DNA of 64,000 nucleotides, taken from assembly GCA_963422705.1 (NCBI GenBank), contig OY730443.1, positions 2,728,001 through 2,792,000 of the forward strand, written 5' to 3'. Numbering within the stretch: position 1 is the stretch's first letter; each line of letters starts with the position of its first letter. Of the stretch, positions 1-8,782 are shown in pieces. The notes under the pieces were generated by a model. It saw only the letters and a program-made list of their open reading frames with translations. It had not been told where the DNA came from and searched no databases. The position numbers and the translations under genes are program-made. The stretch is from G963422705 sp963422705 (GTDB taxonomy: Bacteria > Poribacteria > WGA-4E > WGA-3G).

Positions 1-69
1 GCATTAGATGTTGCGACTCACCTCGACAAACAGATTACCGGCGTTCTTTCAACCAAAGGGAGTTTGTAA
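1..69 (+). CDS. 3' end of an upstream gene (partial)
   Basis: Frame 1 is open from the first base and reads ALDVATHLDKQITGVLSTKG then Ser-Leu and a TAA stop at 67-69. The composition looks like coding sequence, but 22 codons are too few to identify the family. It lies 68 bp upstream of glgC on the same strand, so it may belong to the same transcript. This could also be a chance open frame. Confidence 0.4.
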   Translation, partial: ALDVATHLDKQITGVLSTKGSL

Positions 70-137
70 CCTTTAGCCCTTTAAATGAGTCCTAAGGCAC
101 AATAGACACAATATCCTTCACTGAACTCTAGAGAAAA

Positions 138-1442
138 ATGGGGAATTTCATGAGCAAAGGGAACGTTATTGCAGTTATCCTTGGCGGTGGGCGCGGTGCC
201 CGCCTATTTCCACTGACACGCGACAGGGCGAAACCGAGCGTCCCGATTGCAGGCAAATTTCGGTTGGTTGACATACCCATCAGTAACTGCTTCCACTCCG
301 GACTAGAGCGAATCTATATTTTAACCCAATTCAACTCTGTCTCCTTGAACCGGCATATTGCACAGACATACCGGTTTGATACATATCGCCGCGGTTTTGT
401 TCAAATTTTGGCAGCACAACAAACGTTGATGGGCGAGGAATGGTACCAAGGCACCGCGGATGCTGTCAAACACAATCAACCCTACATTCTAAATCCACGT
501 TTTCCTGACGATTACGTGCTGATTCTTGCCGGTGACCATCTCTATCGGATGGATTATCGCAAAATGTTGCAGGTACATGCCGAGAAAAACGCCGACATCA
601 CGGTGGCTGTCATCCCTGTCACTGAAGGAGCGACGAAGGGGTTGGGCATTCTACAAGCAGATGCACAGGGGCGCATCGTCGATTTTGTGGAAAAGCCTGA
701 TACCCCAGAAGAACTACATCCACTACGGGTTAAACCCGAGGTATTCACCTCGCGTGGGATACAATCTCGCGGCAGAGAATATATCGCTTCCATGGGAATC
801 TATATTTTTAACCGGGCAGTGTTGCAAGAAGTTCTCCAAGATGAATCAAACGTAGACTTCGGCCAGGATATTATTCCAAAATCAATCGGGCACCGGCACG
901 TTGCGGCATATTTTTTTGATGGGTATTGGGAGGATATTGGTACCATCCGTTCGTTTTATTCGGCAAATATTGCGCTCACTGATGTTGCACCTGCATTCAA
1001 TTTTTACGATGAACAGGCACCTATCTACACAAATCGCCGTCATTTACCCAGTACGAAAGTCAATAGCAGTAGTATCCGTTCCTCTATTCTTGCCGAGGGT
1101 TCAATCATTGATGACTCGGAACTGGACAGAACAATTGTGGGGATACGGAGCATCATCTCCACCAGCAGTCGAATTTACCAATCCGTGTTGATGGGTGCGG
1201 ACTACTATGAGTCAGATGAACTCAAGGTAGAAAATGCGATATCAGGAACGCCGAATGTCGGGATAGGGCGCGGCTGTCTCATTCAGAATGCAATTATTGA
1301 CAAGAATGCGCGTATCGGTGAGAATTCCTTGTTAGTCAACCGGGACAATATTGATAATTACGATGGCGATAATTACTACATTCGGGACGGGATTATTATT
1401 GTGCCCAAAGAGGCGACAATTCCGCCAGAAACACAGGTTTAA
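138..1442 (+). CDS. glgC: Glucose-1-phosphate adenylyltransferase
   Basis: Makes ADP-glucose from ATP and glucose 1-phosphate, the first committed step of bacterial glycogen synthesis, in the cytoplasm. The N-terminus has the nucleotidyltransferase signature GGGRGARLFPLTRDRAKPSV followed by the RLVDIPISNC segment. Further in are GTADAVKHN, the metal-site motif LAGDHLYRMDY, FVEKP and GYWEDIGTI. The C-terminal third is the left-handed beta-helix typical of GlgC. The length (434 aa) and wording resemble the cyanobacterial/plant-type enzyme. Two starts are possible: ATG 138 (MGNFMSKG) and ATG 150 (MSKGN). The second has a purine run GGGGAA about 7 bases upstream and may be the real one. No other glycogen genes are in the window. 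Confidence 0.95.
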   Translation: MGNFMSKGNVIAVILGGGRGARLFPLTRDRAKPSVPIAGKFRLVDIPISNCFHSGLERIYILTQFNSVSLNRHIAQTYRFDTYRRGFVQILAAQQTLMGEEWYQGTADAVKHNQPYILNPRFPDDYVLILAGDHLYRMDYRKMLQVHAEKNADITVAVIPVTEGATKGLGILQADAQGRIVDFVEKPDTPEELHPLRVKPEVFTSRGIQSRGREYIASMGIYIFNRAVLQEVLQDESNVDFGQDIIPKSIGHRHVAAYFFDGYWEDIGTIRSFYSANIALTDVAPAFNFYDEQAPIYTNRRHLPSTKVNSSSIRSSILAEGSIIDDSELDRTIVGIRSIISTSSRIYQSVLMGADYYESDELKVENAISGTPNVGIGRGCLIQNAIIDKNARIGENSLLVNRDNIDNYDGDNYYIRDGIIIVPKEATIPPETQV

Positions 1443-1645
1443 GAAGCGTAAACGCGCTCTGCCTGAAGGCGTTTGGCGGATATGAAGCGTGCCCACCCTT
1501 CACCGGCGCCACAGGAGGATTTCGGCGCCTGGACTTCATGCCGCGCGGAGAAGCGCTGAATCTCTTTTTTGTTCTGATATCGGGCACGAGGTGTCTTAAC
1601 CCGTCTACATTCCGTTAGAAATCGTATAGAAAAGGAGAAGTACTC

Positions 1646-2425
1646 ATGGATAAAATGCTCATGTTTTTAACGCTGAGTCTGTTTGCAATATCGTCGTCCG
1701 TCAGGGCACTAGATACAGATGGACTCGTCGGGGTATGGCTAATGGATGAAGGGAAAGGCGAAGCGGTTACCGATTCCTCCGGTAACGGTTTGGATGGCAA
1801 AATCGCGCAAGGAAAGCCAAAATGGGTGAAGGGAAAATTTGGTGGGGCCATGGAGTTTAACGGTAGCGATATGGTGACAGTGCCCGATGACGATGCGCTT
1901 GACATCGAGAATTTTACGCTCGCCGCCTGGGTGAACATCCCTAAAATTTCCGGAGCGTGGCAAATCATTGCGTCCAAGGAGACGCGCAACCCTACCGGGC
2001 GCAACTACGGACTATTCGGCAATATCAACACCGGCGTTGTCCACTACTCCTTCACTAGCAACGCAGGGTGGCAATCCTTTGATGCCGCAACCCCTGTCAC
2101 CGATGGCGATTGGCATCATGTTGCCGGGACTTATGACGGTTCCGACTTCAAACTCTATCTTAATGGAGAAATCGATGCACAAGTTTCGCCCGGTACAAAA
2201 CCGGATACCAGCGATAACCTCCTCTTTATCGGCGGATGCGACATCGGTAATTACTGGATGAGCGGGACAATTGACGAGGTGGTTCTCTATGATAGGGCCC
2301 TCGACGAAAAGGAAATCACCGAATTAATAGAAGACGGTATGTCGGTAACCTTGGACGTCCACCCCGGTGGGAAACTTGGGACGACATGGGGGGAAATAAA
2401 GGAAAAATTGACGCCGGATTCATAA
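1646..2425 (+). CDS. Secreted LamG/concanavalin A-like lectin domain protein
   Basis: A 259-aa protein with a signal peptide (residues 1-21, ending SSSVRA) and one LamG-type jelly-roll domain covering most of the rest. The domain opens with GLVGVWLMDEGKGEAVTDSS, the usual start of this family, and continues with ENFTLAAWVNIP, DGDWHHVAGTYDGS, KLYLNGEID and GTIDEVVLYDRALDEKEI. Such domains bind carbohydrates or matrix proteins outside the cell; no catalytic residues can be claimed. The start is supported by AAAGGAGAAG ending 5 bases before the ATG. It appears to be transcribed alone. The roughly 200 bp between glgC and this gene hold no clear gene. Confidence 0.85.
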   Translation: MDKMLMFLTLSLFAISSSVRALDTDGLVGVWLMDEGKGEAVTDSSGNGLDGKIAQGKPKWVKGKFGGAMEFNGSDMVTVPDDDALDIENFTLAAWVNIPKISGAWQIIASKETRNPTGRNYGLFGNINTGVVHYSFTSNAGWQSFDAATPVTDGDWHHVAGTYDGSDFKLYLNGEIDAQVSPGTKPDTSDNLLFIGGCDIGNYWMSGTIDEVVLYDRALDEKEITELIEDGMSVTLDVHPGGKLGTTWGEIKEKLTPDS

Positions 2426-2524
2426 AATTTCTAGCGGGCGGAATTCAATACGCGCGCACCACCCCGCTTCAACCGCTTGAACACTAGCAGGAAAACGCGA
2501 ACAATTGGAAGGTTAACAGTTAAG

Positions 2525-2803
2525 ATGTCTGAATTAAGACAGAAACTCTTAGTGCTGTATTTACATACACCGGAACTAAACAGCAGTGTTGTCGCCTGGG
2601 CCATCTACGATGGAACAGGGACTGTCAAACATACCACCGGGGACAGCAATACCCCTCCATATAACTCAGTTCTTGAGGCGATGAAAGAGGGGTGGCGCGT
2701 CATTCAATTCCCACAACAATTCCCTGCCTATCCCGGCATGGAATATCACACTTCATATCTCAGATTTGAGTACATTCTGGAGAAATTGGAGGCAATTCAA
2801 TGA
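2525..2803 (+). CDS. Small uncharacterised protein coupled to PhyH gene
   Basis: A 92-aa soluble protein (MSELRQKLLVLYLHTPELNS at the start) with no signal peptide or membrane segment. I do not recognise the family. An ATG further upstream (2477) is in frame, but the ATG at 2525 has GGAAGG upstream and gives a more ordinary N-terminus. Its TGA stop overlaps the ATG of the next gene (ATGA at 2800-2803), so translation is probably coupled and the protein may be an accessory to the dioxygenase that follows. That role is inferred from position only. Confidence 0.6.
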   Translation: MSELRQKLLVLYLHTPELNSSVVAWAIYDGTGTVKHTTGDSNTPPYNSVLEAMKEGWRVIQFPQQFPAYPGMEYHTSYLRFEYILEKLEAIQ

Positions 2804-3618
2804 GTGACAAACAGCATTTGCTCACGACAGAACAGATGGCGAATTTCGTATCCGACGGGTACCTCCGCTTTGATGAATTAATCCCGCGCGAATTAAACGA
2901 GGCGGCGCATGCGGAAATGGAAGCTGGGGTGATTGTCCGCGGGGGAGCCGGCACGGTTTTAGACGAGGTTTGGGATGATGATTCCGCTGTTGCGAAGGTT
3001 TTCCGGATGCCCAAAGTGCGGGGGATTCTCCACAGCCTTGTCGGCCCGTCGCCCCTCTATGATCACCATGCCGTGCATATCGTCCGTCCTCAGAACGAGA
3101 TGGGGCAAATTTGGCACGCCGACGCAATCATCGATTTGCGGATGCACTTTGACATCCAATTCTTCTATTTTTCGCACGATACGCCGCGCGAAATGGGCGG
3201 TACGATGATTCTTCCAGGCAGCCACTATCGCCGCGTATGCGAAACCGACATCGCCCGCTACCAAAACTTCCTCGGGCAACTTCCTGTCGTCTGTAAGGCG
3301 GGTACCCTGCTAGTCGTACATCACGGAATGTGGCACTGCGCCCAACCGAATCTAACCGAGCAGACACGCTATATGTTTAAACTTAGGCTCAACCCAACCG
3401 TCCGTCAACTCCGCCTTTGGAATACGGATGATATAGAAACCGCACCAATCCACGGTATTCTCGGACGGAACCATAGATGGTATGGAAATGATGTGAGGCT
3501 CGAAATCGTTAACCGCATCAAGCAGTGGCGCTTCCTCATCGGCGATAAATCGTTTGATGTGAGTTACTGGTTATCTCGGCTTGAAAATATGCCTGAGAAC
3601 ACGCGCGACGTCGCCTAA
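2800..3618 (+). CDS. Phytanoyl-CoA dioxygenase (PhyH) family protein
   Basis: A 272-aa non-heme Fe(II)/2-oxoglutarate-dependent oxygenase of the PhyH family. The metal triad is visible: the HxD pair in IWHADAIIDL and the distal His in VHHGMWHCAQPN. The Arg of TRYMFKLRL is a good candidate for the 2-oxoglutarate carboxylate ligand. GGTMILPGSHYRR is the typical family segment between the metal ligands. The substrate cannot be told; the family hydroxylates or chlorinates many small molecules. It overlaps the preceding small gene by 4 bp and is the last gene before a hairpin at 3655-3685. Confidence 0.88.
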   Translation: MSDKQHLLTTEQMANFVSDGYLRFDELIPRELNEAAHAEMEAGVIVRGGAGTVLDEVWDDDSAVAKVFRMPKVRGILHSLVGPSPLYDHHAVHIVRPQNEMGQIWHADAIIDLRMHFDIQFFYFSHDTPREMGGTMILPGSHYRRVCETDIARYQNFLGQLPVVCKAGTLLVVHHGMWHCAQPNLTEQTRYMFKLRLNPTVRQLRLWNTDDIETAPIHGILGRNHRWYGNDVRLEIVNRIKQWRFLIGDKSFDVSYWLSRLENMPENTRDVA

Positions 3619-3654
3619 ATCATTGACGCTAGCGCAGAACACCTCATTTAAATG

Positions 3655-3685
3655 TTGTAGGCGCGCTAAAAAAACGCGCCTACAA
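3655..3685. repeat. Hairpin between convergent genes
   Basis: An 11-bp perfect inverted repeat (TTGTAGGCGCG, 9-base A-rich loop, CGCGCCTACAA). It sits between the end of the PhyH gene and the end of the convergent GspC-like gene. It may act as a two-way transcription stop or may be a copy of an interspersed palindromic repeat. No clean T tract follows on the plus strand. Confidence 0.6.
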
Positions 3686-3784
3686 GAACAATCCCTGACA
3701 TTCGTGATAACTCCGGAACGCGCAGCATCGTAGCCAAAGGCTGCCTCCATCATATTGAGATATTATCGGAACACCGCCAAAAAC

Positions 3785-4645
3785 CTAGCGTCCGCGGCCT
3801 CTATCTCCGCGCCTTCTACGGGCTTCAGTCCGTCTGATTTCCACCCGTTCTCGCCTCTTTGATTGTTTTTCCTTGAATTCCATCATCATCCGTTTGCGCT
3901 CTTCTTGGGAAGCGTTTTTAAATTTCGCCGCGAGTTCCTTACGCATCTTTTCCATCGACTCCCCCTGATTCCCTGAGCTCATCCTGATATCGCCTTTTTC
4001 GTCTCCTCTATTTTCACCCACCTTTTCCGAGCGTGTGTCGCGTCTGCTTGAACTATAACGCGATGCTGAGAGAAACTGCAGGCCGCCTCCGCTTAGCCTC
4101 ATCTGTTTTCCCGCCTTATCCAATATAACCGTTTTCGATTGGATATCCTTGACGGTTACATCACCGAGTGATTCCCCGACGCTCAGAACGGAATACCGAT
4201 TCGAGCGCTTCTCCAAGATAATCGCTTGTGCGATGGCGTTGCTTTCATCAATAACAGTGCCAATCAACGAGTACTCCGGCTCAACCTTTCTCGGAACCCA
4301 ACCGAGCGGCCGAAAAAGATTGTTGTCAATAATAACTTGATAAAATGCGGCGTGTTTACCGTAGTCAACCCCGCCACCGCTTCGACGGGTCCGTAAACGT
4401 GCTCGTTGTGACACAGCTTTTTTATTTTCGATGGTATTTCTCTTCTCTGCCATCGTCTCCTGTTCTATTTCCGCTATGTCCTTTAGTGACTCATCGCCCA
4501 AATTAGGTTTTGTGGCAATCACATCTCTCTTTGTCCGCTCCTGCGCCTGGATGCACAGGGCAAAAATCAGAAATAGGCATATCGCACAGCCGAACCCAAT
4601 TCGAAATATTTGTCGTGAGCCGCCAATTTTCAATCCCGAATTCAT
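3785..4645 (-). CDS. GspC/PilP-like periplasmic protein with Arg-rich tail
   Basis: A 286-aa protein with one N-terminal membrane segment (about residues 14-34) followed by a periplasmic region. Residues around 100-190 (VIIDNNLFRPLGW, EYSLIGTVIDE, AIILEKRSNRYSVLSVGESL, GDVTVKDIQ, VILDKAGKQMRL) match the homology region of GspC/PilP proteins, which link inner and outer membrane parts of type II secretion and type IV pilus machines. The last 60 residues are highly charged (KEKQSKRRERVEIRR, then RRRRGDRGRGR) and low in complexity. The start is set by AGGAGG just before the ATG at 4645 rather than the in-frame ATG at 4663. No other secretion genes are nearby, so the partner machine is unknown. 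Confidence 0.65.
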   Translation of the reverse strand: MNSGLKIGGSRQIFRIGFGCAICLFLIFALCIQAQERTKRDVIATKPNLGDESLKDIAEIEQETMAEKRNTIENKKAVSQRARLRTRRSGGGVDYGKHAAFYQVIIDNNLFRPLGWVPRKVEPEYSLIGTVIDESNAIAQAIILEKRSNRYSVLSVGESLGDVTVKDIQSKTVILDKAGKQMRLSGGGLQFLSASRYSSSRRDTRSEKVGENRGDEKGDIRMSSGNQGESMEKMRKELAAKFKNASQEERKRMMMEFKEKQSKRRERVEIRRTEARRRRGDRGRGR

Positions 4646-4893
4646 TTTTCCTCCTATCCCCATCTACGCTGATTGCAGGTATAACCAGAAAGAATAATTC
4701 TGACAACCACAACAGACAGAGCTTCACACCCAGATACCGTTTTAGCACAATCTACAAAGCAAAAAGTTGAACGGGCCCGTTACAAAAAATTTCGTCACAA
4801 CACCCCATCTGATTATATCACATTCCTTGTCAGAAGTCAAATCTGAAACAAAACAGATGATTATCGCCACCTATAGAAGCTAACAAAAAACCG

Positions 4894-4922
4894 TTGACTT
4901 TCAACGAGAGATACGTTACACT
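4894..4922 (+). promoter_or_regulatory. Sigma-70-type promoter for the 4964 gene
   Basis: TTGACT at 4894-4899 and TACACT at 4917-4922 with a 17-bp spacer, about 40 bp before the ATG at 4964. It lies in the 318-bp intergenic stretch 4646-4963, where I see no gene. Confidence 0.65.
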
Positions 4923-4963
4923 TTAAGGATAATCGGCTCTATCTAACTCAAAGGAAAAACATC

Positions 4964-5494
4964 ATGAAACATCAAAGATGTCTAGCACTCGCGTGCTGTT
5001 GCGCATTCACCTTGTTAATAACGAGTGGACATGCAGAGGCATTCAGACGCTCGCGTGTGTTAACGGCTGTCCTGTTTGCCGCCGGCACGAGCCTCCATTT
5101 CGGGGGCAGTTTGCTCAAGGGTTCCGCACAAAATCGTTACGACGATTATCTCAACGCCGCAATTCAAGCCGATATCCAAGAACGTAGAAGTGCATATCTC
5201 GCAAGACGAAATGCCAGTAACATCATGTCACGCGTTGGGTTCGGGTGTATCGGATTCGCTGTACTTTTCTCAATCTCTAGCCAATTGAACGCCGAGACAA
5301 ACGCTTCGGATTCGGAAAATGCACTGAAAAATCCAGAAAAAGGGTTTCTCAAAGGGTGGCAAACTCACACGACGGTTGCAGCAAATCGCTCTTACAGAAA
5401 CTCGCACAGCATACTTCAAATCGTAAACAGAATACGGCCCCACTATGATTGGCAAACGCGAAAAACAAGCCTAACCTTCCGGCACATTTTCTAA
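4964..5494 (+). CDS. Uncharacterised exported small membrane protein
   Basis: A 176-aa protein with a signal peptide (CLALACCCAFTLLITSGHAEA, cleavage near residue 26), a short hydrophobic stretch around residues 33-50 and a second around 88-104 (VGFGCIGFAVLFSISSQL). A YxxYxxAxxxxxxxxxR pattern (RYDDYLNAAIQADIQERRSA) lies between them. I do not recognise the family. The start has AAAGGAAAAA about 5 bases before the ATG. The next gene begins 13 bp after the stop, so the two are probably in one operon with the barrel protein at 6816. Confidence 0.6.
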   Translation: MKHQRCLALACCCAFTLLITSGHAEAFRRSRVLTAVLFAAGTSLHFGGSLLKGSAQNRYDDYLNAAIQADIQERRSAYLARRNASNIMSRVGFGCIGFAVLFSISSQLNAETNASDSENALKNPEKGFLKGWQTHTTVAANRSYRNSHSILQIVNRIRPHYDWQTRKTSLTFRHIF

Positions 5495-5507
5495 AGGAAA
5501 AACGCCA

Positions 5508-6698
5508 ATGCATTTCTCCCAATTTGCAATTTTGAAATTCCGAGTCCTACAGCCTGTTTCCCCACCGTCGCGAGTACAAAAGAGAGACATGAACGCGAAG
5601 AACCCCCGGCTTGAGACGCTATCCCCCAAAATAACAATACCCCTCCTGCTCATTTGCGCGACACTAACGGCTTCTTGTACGAATAGTGATGATTTCACGA
5701 ACCCACTGGACCCCGAGAACCTCCGCACCGCAGGCGCGCCCGACGGACTCACCCTTTACGCCGGCGACAGGCAAGTGCGGGTGACATGGAACGATACAGG
5801 ACAGGAAGGGACTAAGGCTTACCGAATTTACCGCCGTTCTGTCGACACTGATGAGTTCACAAAAGTCGGCACCGTTGAAGCGCCGGCAAACGAGTTTATT
5901 GATACCCGAAATCTGGAAAATGATCGACGCGATGAGCTGGGACGGGTTCTCGCCTATGAATATCGCATCTCCCATATAGATATCAACGGCGTTGAAACAC
6001 CAGAGCCGAATAACCCACCAAGCGAGACTGAAGAACCACGACGCCTATGGCAAACCGCTTTCGCCACACCGAGTGTCCCACCACCAGTACCCGTTGTAAC
6101 CCTTGGGGAACCAACAGATCTCACCGTTAAACTCTTTTGGGAAGATTACGTGCTCCCTCATGATTTCTCAATCTTTCGCGTTTATGCAGCACGTGACACA
6201 GACAGTGATAAACCCCTAAAATTTAAACTTATTGCTGAACCGAAACGAGATAAACGCTTCTATTTTGACTTTGATTTTGAGGCGGATGGCACCCGAAAAG
6301 TCTATCGTATTGCCGCCGCCGATGAATTTGGGGCAGAGGGCGTCACCACACTCAGTGTGACATCCCCGAATTTGCCACCCGCACCCCCTAAAGACGTCCG
6401 GGTACGCTACCAGCCGCGCTCCTTGTTTAACACAAAATACGATGCCGTCATTTCCTGGAAACCTAACCGCGAATCCGACCTCGACGGCTATCAACTCTAT
6501 ACTGCAGACGCGGAAGGTAGTCTTCTTCCACGGCCAGCCGTTGGCCCGAAAGAACGCAGCTTCACCATACCCGGCGAAGACCCAATTCTCGTTGGCCAAT
6601 CTCTGGAATTTAGGCGATACTATATAACAGCTTACGATGACACCCCCGGCCCAGATGGACGCCGAGATGAGAGTGCCTTAGTTGAGGCACGCCCCTAG
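5508..6698 (+). CDS. Fibronectin type III-domain lipoprotein
   Basis: Up to 396 aa. A lipoprotein signal is visible (PLLLICATLTASC, lipid-modified Cys expected). After it come the phrase TNPLDPENLRTAGAPDGL and two or three fibronectin type III-like beta-sandwiches (for example VRVTWNDTGQEGTKAYRIYR and AVISWKPNRESDLDGYQLY). The likely role is a surface-exposed or outer-membrane-attached binding protein. ATG 5508 has AAAGGAAAAA upstream but gives a long N-region before the lipobox; ATG 5589 (MNAKNPRL) gives a more normal signal and is an alternative. It sits in a cluster with the exported protein before and the barrel protein after. Confidence 0.7.
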   Translation: MHFSQFAILKFRVLQPVSPPSRVQKRDMNAKNPRLETLSPKITIPLLLICATLTASCTNSDDFTNPLDPENLRTAGAPDGLTLYAGDRQVRVTWNDTGQEGTKAYRIYRRSVDTDEFTKVGTVEAPANEFIDTRNLENDRRDELGRVLAYEYRISHIDINGVETPEPNNPPSETEEPRRLWQTAFATPSVPPPVPVVTLGEPTDLTVKLFWEDYVLPHDFSIFRVYAARDTDSDKPLKFKLIAEPKRDKRFYFDFDFEADGTRKVYRIAAADEFGAEGVTTLSVTSPNLPPAPPKDVRVRYQPRSLFNTKYDAVISWKPNRESDLDGYQLYTADAEGSLLPRPAVGPKERSFTIPGEDPILVGQSLEFRRYYITAYDDTPGPDGRRDESALVEARP

Positions 6699-6815
6699 TT
6701 TTTCGGGCCTGTTTTCAACTCGTTATGCTTTAACTTTAGCATGCTTCATCACAAAAAGCCGCTGACGCAACCGTGTTTAAGAACAAATACAAAAAACTCG
6801 AAAAAGGATACATCT

Positions 6816-7808
6816 ATGTACAATAAACACATCGCCCCAGAGCGCCAAAGAGAAACTTCATCAAAAAGCGTCTACGGGTACATTATCTGCACCTTATTTG
6901 TACTTGGGTTGGTGACGCCCGTCTCTGCGCAATTCCCACCCCTACCATACCTGAGTACCATTCAGACAGCGGAACCGATTGGCAAAGGTGGTTCTGCCAC
7001 GAACTTCGGGCTTTTTCAATACTCCAAAATCGACCTGATTCCTAAACACAGCCAAAAAGTCGACATTGGCGGGTTTGAAGAATCTCATCGCGTATCACTT
7101 GAAATTGAGACGTTCCTAATCCCCGTTAGATTCACTTATGGGATGACGGACGAACTCGACTTAGTGTTAGGTGGCACTTTTTCAACGGGAGGTGTCCGGA
7201 AAGTTATTCACAATTTCTATAATTTCTCTGGAGAAAACGGGAATCAGAATGAACTATCGCGCGTCTATGAACAGCCTCTATTTGATGGGCTCATCGGGAT
7301 TAAGTATAACATCAAACCCGAGCAGAATGACAATCTTCCGAGTCTCTCCGTTGGTGGCGACGCGCATTTCGGCTTTACAGCAGATGATAGACTCAACACG
7401 GACAATGAATTTCTTGACCATAGTCCCGCCGACGGCTTTCCGTTCGTCGGTATTAATACATACCTCGTTGGAACACAAAGATTCAGCAATCTCTTCAAAG
7501 TTCACGCCGGGGTAGGGCTCTTTTTAACGTCAAAAGCGCTAAAAACAACTGACTTTTTTACGCTCAATTGGCAGGTGGGCGGAGAAATCGCTATCGCCGA
7601 TAACATGCGATTGGTAGCCGATTTTTCGCGCGAACTCCCTTACGCGGGATTGAATGTCACCAATCTACTCGGGCTCGGATTCCGCTATGAAGTTAGCAAC
7701 ACGTTAGCGTTTCAGGTTGGATACGTAAGTCAACCCGGTTTCCAATTTAACCTCACCCTCGGCGGCGAACAGGCACAAGCACTTGAAGGTGAGAATCTGC
7801 TGTTTTAA
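6816..7808 (+). CDS. Outer-membrane beta-barrel protein
   Basis: A 330-aa protein with a signal peptide (IICTLFVLGLVTPVSA, cleavage before QFPPLP). The rest has alternating hydrophobic/polar strands typical of a barrel, for example FLIPVRFTYGMTDELDLVLG, LFKVHAGVGLFLTS, FTLNWQVGGEIAIADNMRLV and LAFQVGYVSQPGFQFNLTLG. I cannot name the family; it may be a porin- or FadL-like channel. The ATG at 6816 has AAGGA 7 bases upstream and is preferred over the in-frame ATG at 6741. It follows the Fn3 lipoprotein and may be co-transcribed with it. Confidence 0.65.
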   Translation: MYNKHIAPERQRETSSKSVYGYIICTLFVLGLVTPVSAQFPPLPYLSTIQTAEPIGKGGSATNFGLFQYSKIDLIPKHSQKVDIGGFEESHRVSLEIETFLIPVRFTYGMTDELDLVLGGTFSTGGVRKVIHNFYNFSGENGNQNELSRVYEQPLFDGLIGIKYNIKPEQNDNLPSLSVGGDAHFGFTADDRLNTDNEFLDHSPADGFPFVGINTYLVGTQRFSNLFKVHAGVGLFLTSKALKTTDFFTLNWQVGGEIAIADNMRLVADFSRELPYAGLNVTNLLGLGFRYEVSNTLAFQVGYVSQPGFQFNLTLGGEQAQALEGENLLF

Positions 7809-7886
7809 GATGGCAAGAGGCAAGAAAGCGAATCCCCGCAGTTCTCCCCACAACAATTAGAGGCTTTACAATAAAGAGGATAACCT

Positions 7887-8336
7887 ATGCGAGCAGTCAT
7901 TCAACGCGTCAAATCTGCGAGTGTGAAAGTAGAAAACAAACTCATCTCTGAAATCGGAGCAGGATTGCTGATTTTTCTCGGGGTTGCGCATGACGATACC
8001 GAAGCGGGAATAAAATATATCGCAAACAAAACCGCTAACTTGCGTATATTTGAGGATGCCGGGGGGCGAATGCACCATTCGCTTCTTGAAACAGGTGGAG
8101 AAGCACTTGTCGTCTCCCAATTCACACTGTACGCTGATTGTCGAAAAGGTAGAAGACCGGGTTTTATCAACGCCGCTCGCCCCGAACAGGCCAATGCCCT
8201 TTATGAACAGTTCATTACCGCACTTCAAGGGAAGAATGTTCCAACGCAGGGGGGCACCTTTCAAGCAATGATGGACGTGCAATTGATTAACGACGGCCCC
8301 GTCACCATACTGTTGGATAGCAGTAAACAATTTTAG
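7887..8336 (+). CDS. dtd: D-aminoacyl-tRNA deacylase
   Basis: A 149-aa cytoplasmic enzyme that removes D-amino acids (and Gly from tRNA-Ala) mischarged on tRNA. The hallmark motifs are both present: SQFTLYADCRKGRRPGF around residue 78 and NDGPVTIL near the C-terminus (the Gly-cisPro-type motif region). The start MRAVIQRVKSASVKV is the family norm, and the length matches. RBS AAAGAGGATAA precedes the ATG. It ends 50 bp before the convergent LRR locus. Confidence 0.95.
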   Translation: MRAVIQRVKSASVKVENKLISEIGAGLLIFLGVAHDDTEAGIKYIANKTANLRIFEDAGGRMHHSLLETGGEALVVSQFTLYADCRKGRRPGFINAARPEQANALYEQFITALQGKNVPTQGGTFQAMMDVQLINDGPVTILLDSSKQF

Positions 8337-8385
8337 CGCTCGACACATCATGTTAACAAAAAAGAATATTAACACAGTAGAGAAA

Positions 8386-8782
8386 TTACGGTTCTAGCAC
8401 AAAACATGCCACAGGTTTGAGAGTATAGTCCGGTGCGAAAAAGAGCACCGACACAATGAAAAATAGGATAGCAAAAGGAATCTGAATTCTTGACATGATA
8501 CACCTCATTTGTATCGGCGATATATCAGATATCTGGTTGTCGGAAAGATGCAACCGTGTCAGTTTTACCAACCCTTGTATCGGCGATATATCAGATATAT
8601 CGTTGACGGAAAGAGACAAGTCTGTCAGATTGGTTGCAAACTCAAGTCCGGTTAGATTGCGAATTCCGGACTTACACGCAGAAAGCGTTGTTAAAGTCGC
8701 CATATCCGCCTGCGTAATGGCCGCCCCTGCAGCTTTGTCTAACGTATTCTCAAGGACACGGCGTAGATTCGTGTCGGGAATG
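8386..8782 (-). pseudogene. Truncated second LRR copy fused to a displaced signal-peptide start
   Basis: Downstream of the LRR gene at 8812-9489, the same frame resumes after two stops with NIPDTNLRRVLENTLDKAAG, the family's N-terminal cap, then one LRR (NLTDLSLSVNDISDISPI). It then runs into QMRCIMSRIQIPFAILFFIV, which is a signal peptide with its own ATG at 8497 that ends at a stop 36 residues later. The first roughly 190 bp are nearly identical to 9284-9475 (offset 693 bp). The piece looks like the leftover of an unequal recombination between LRR genes rather than a working gene. Confidence 0.6.
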
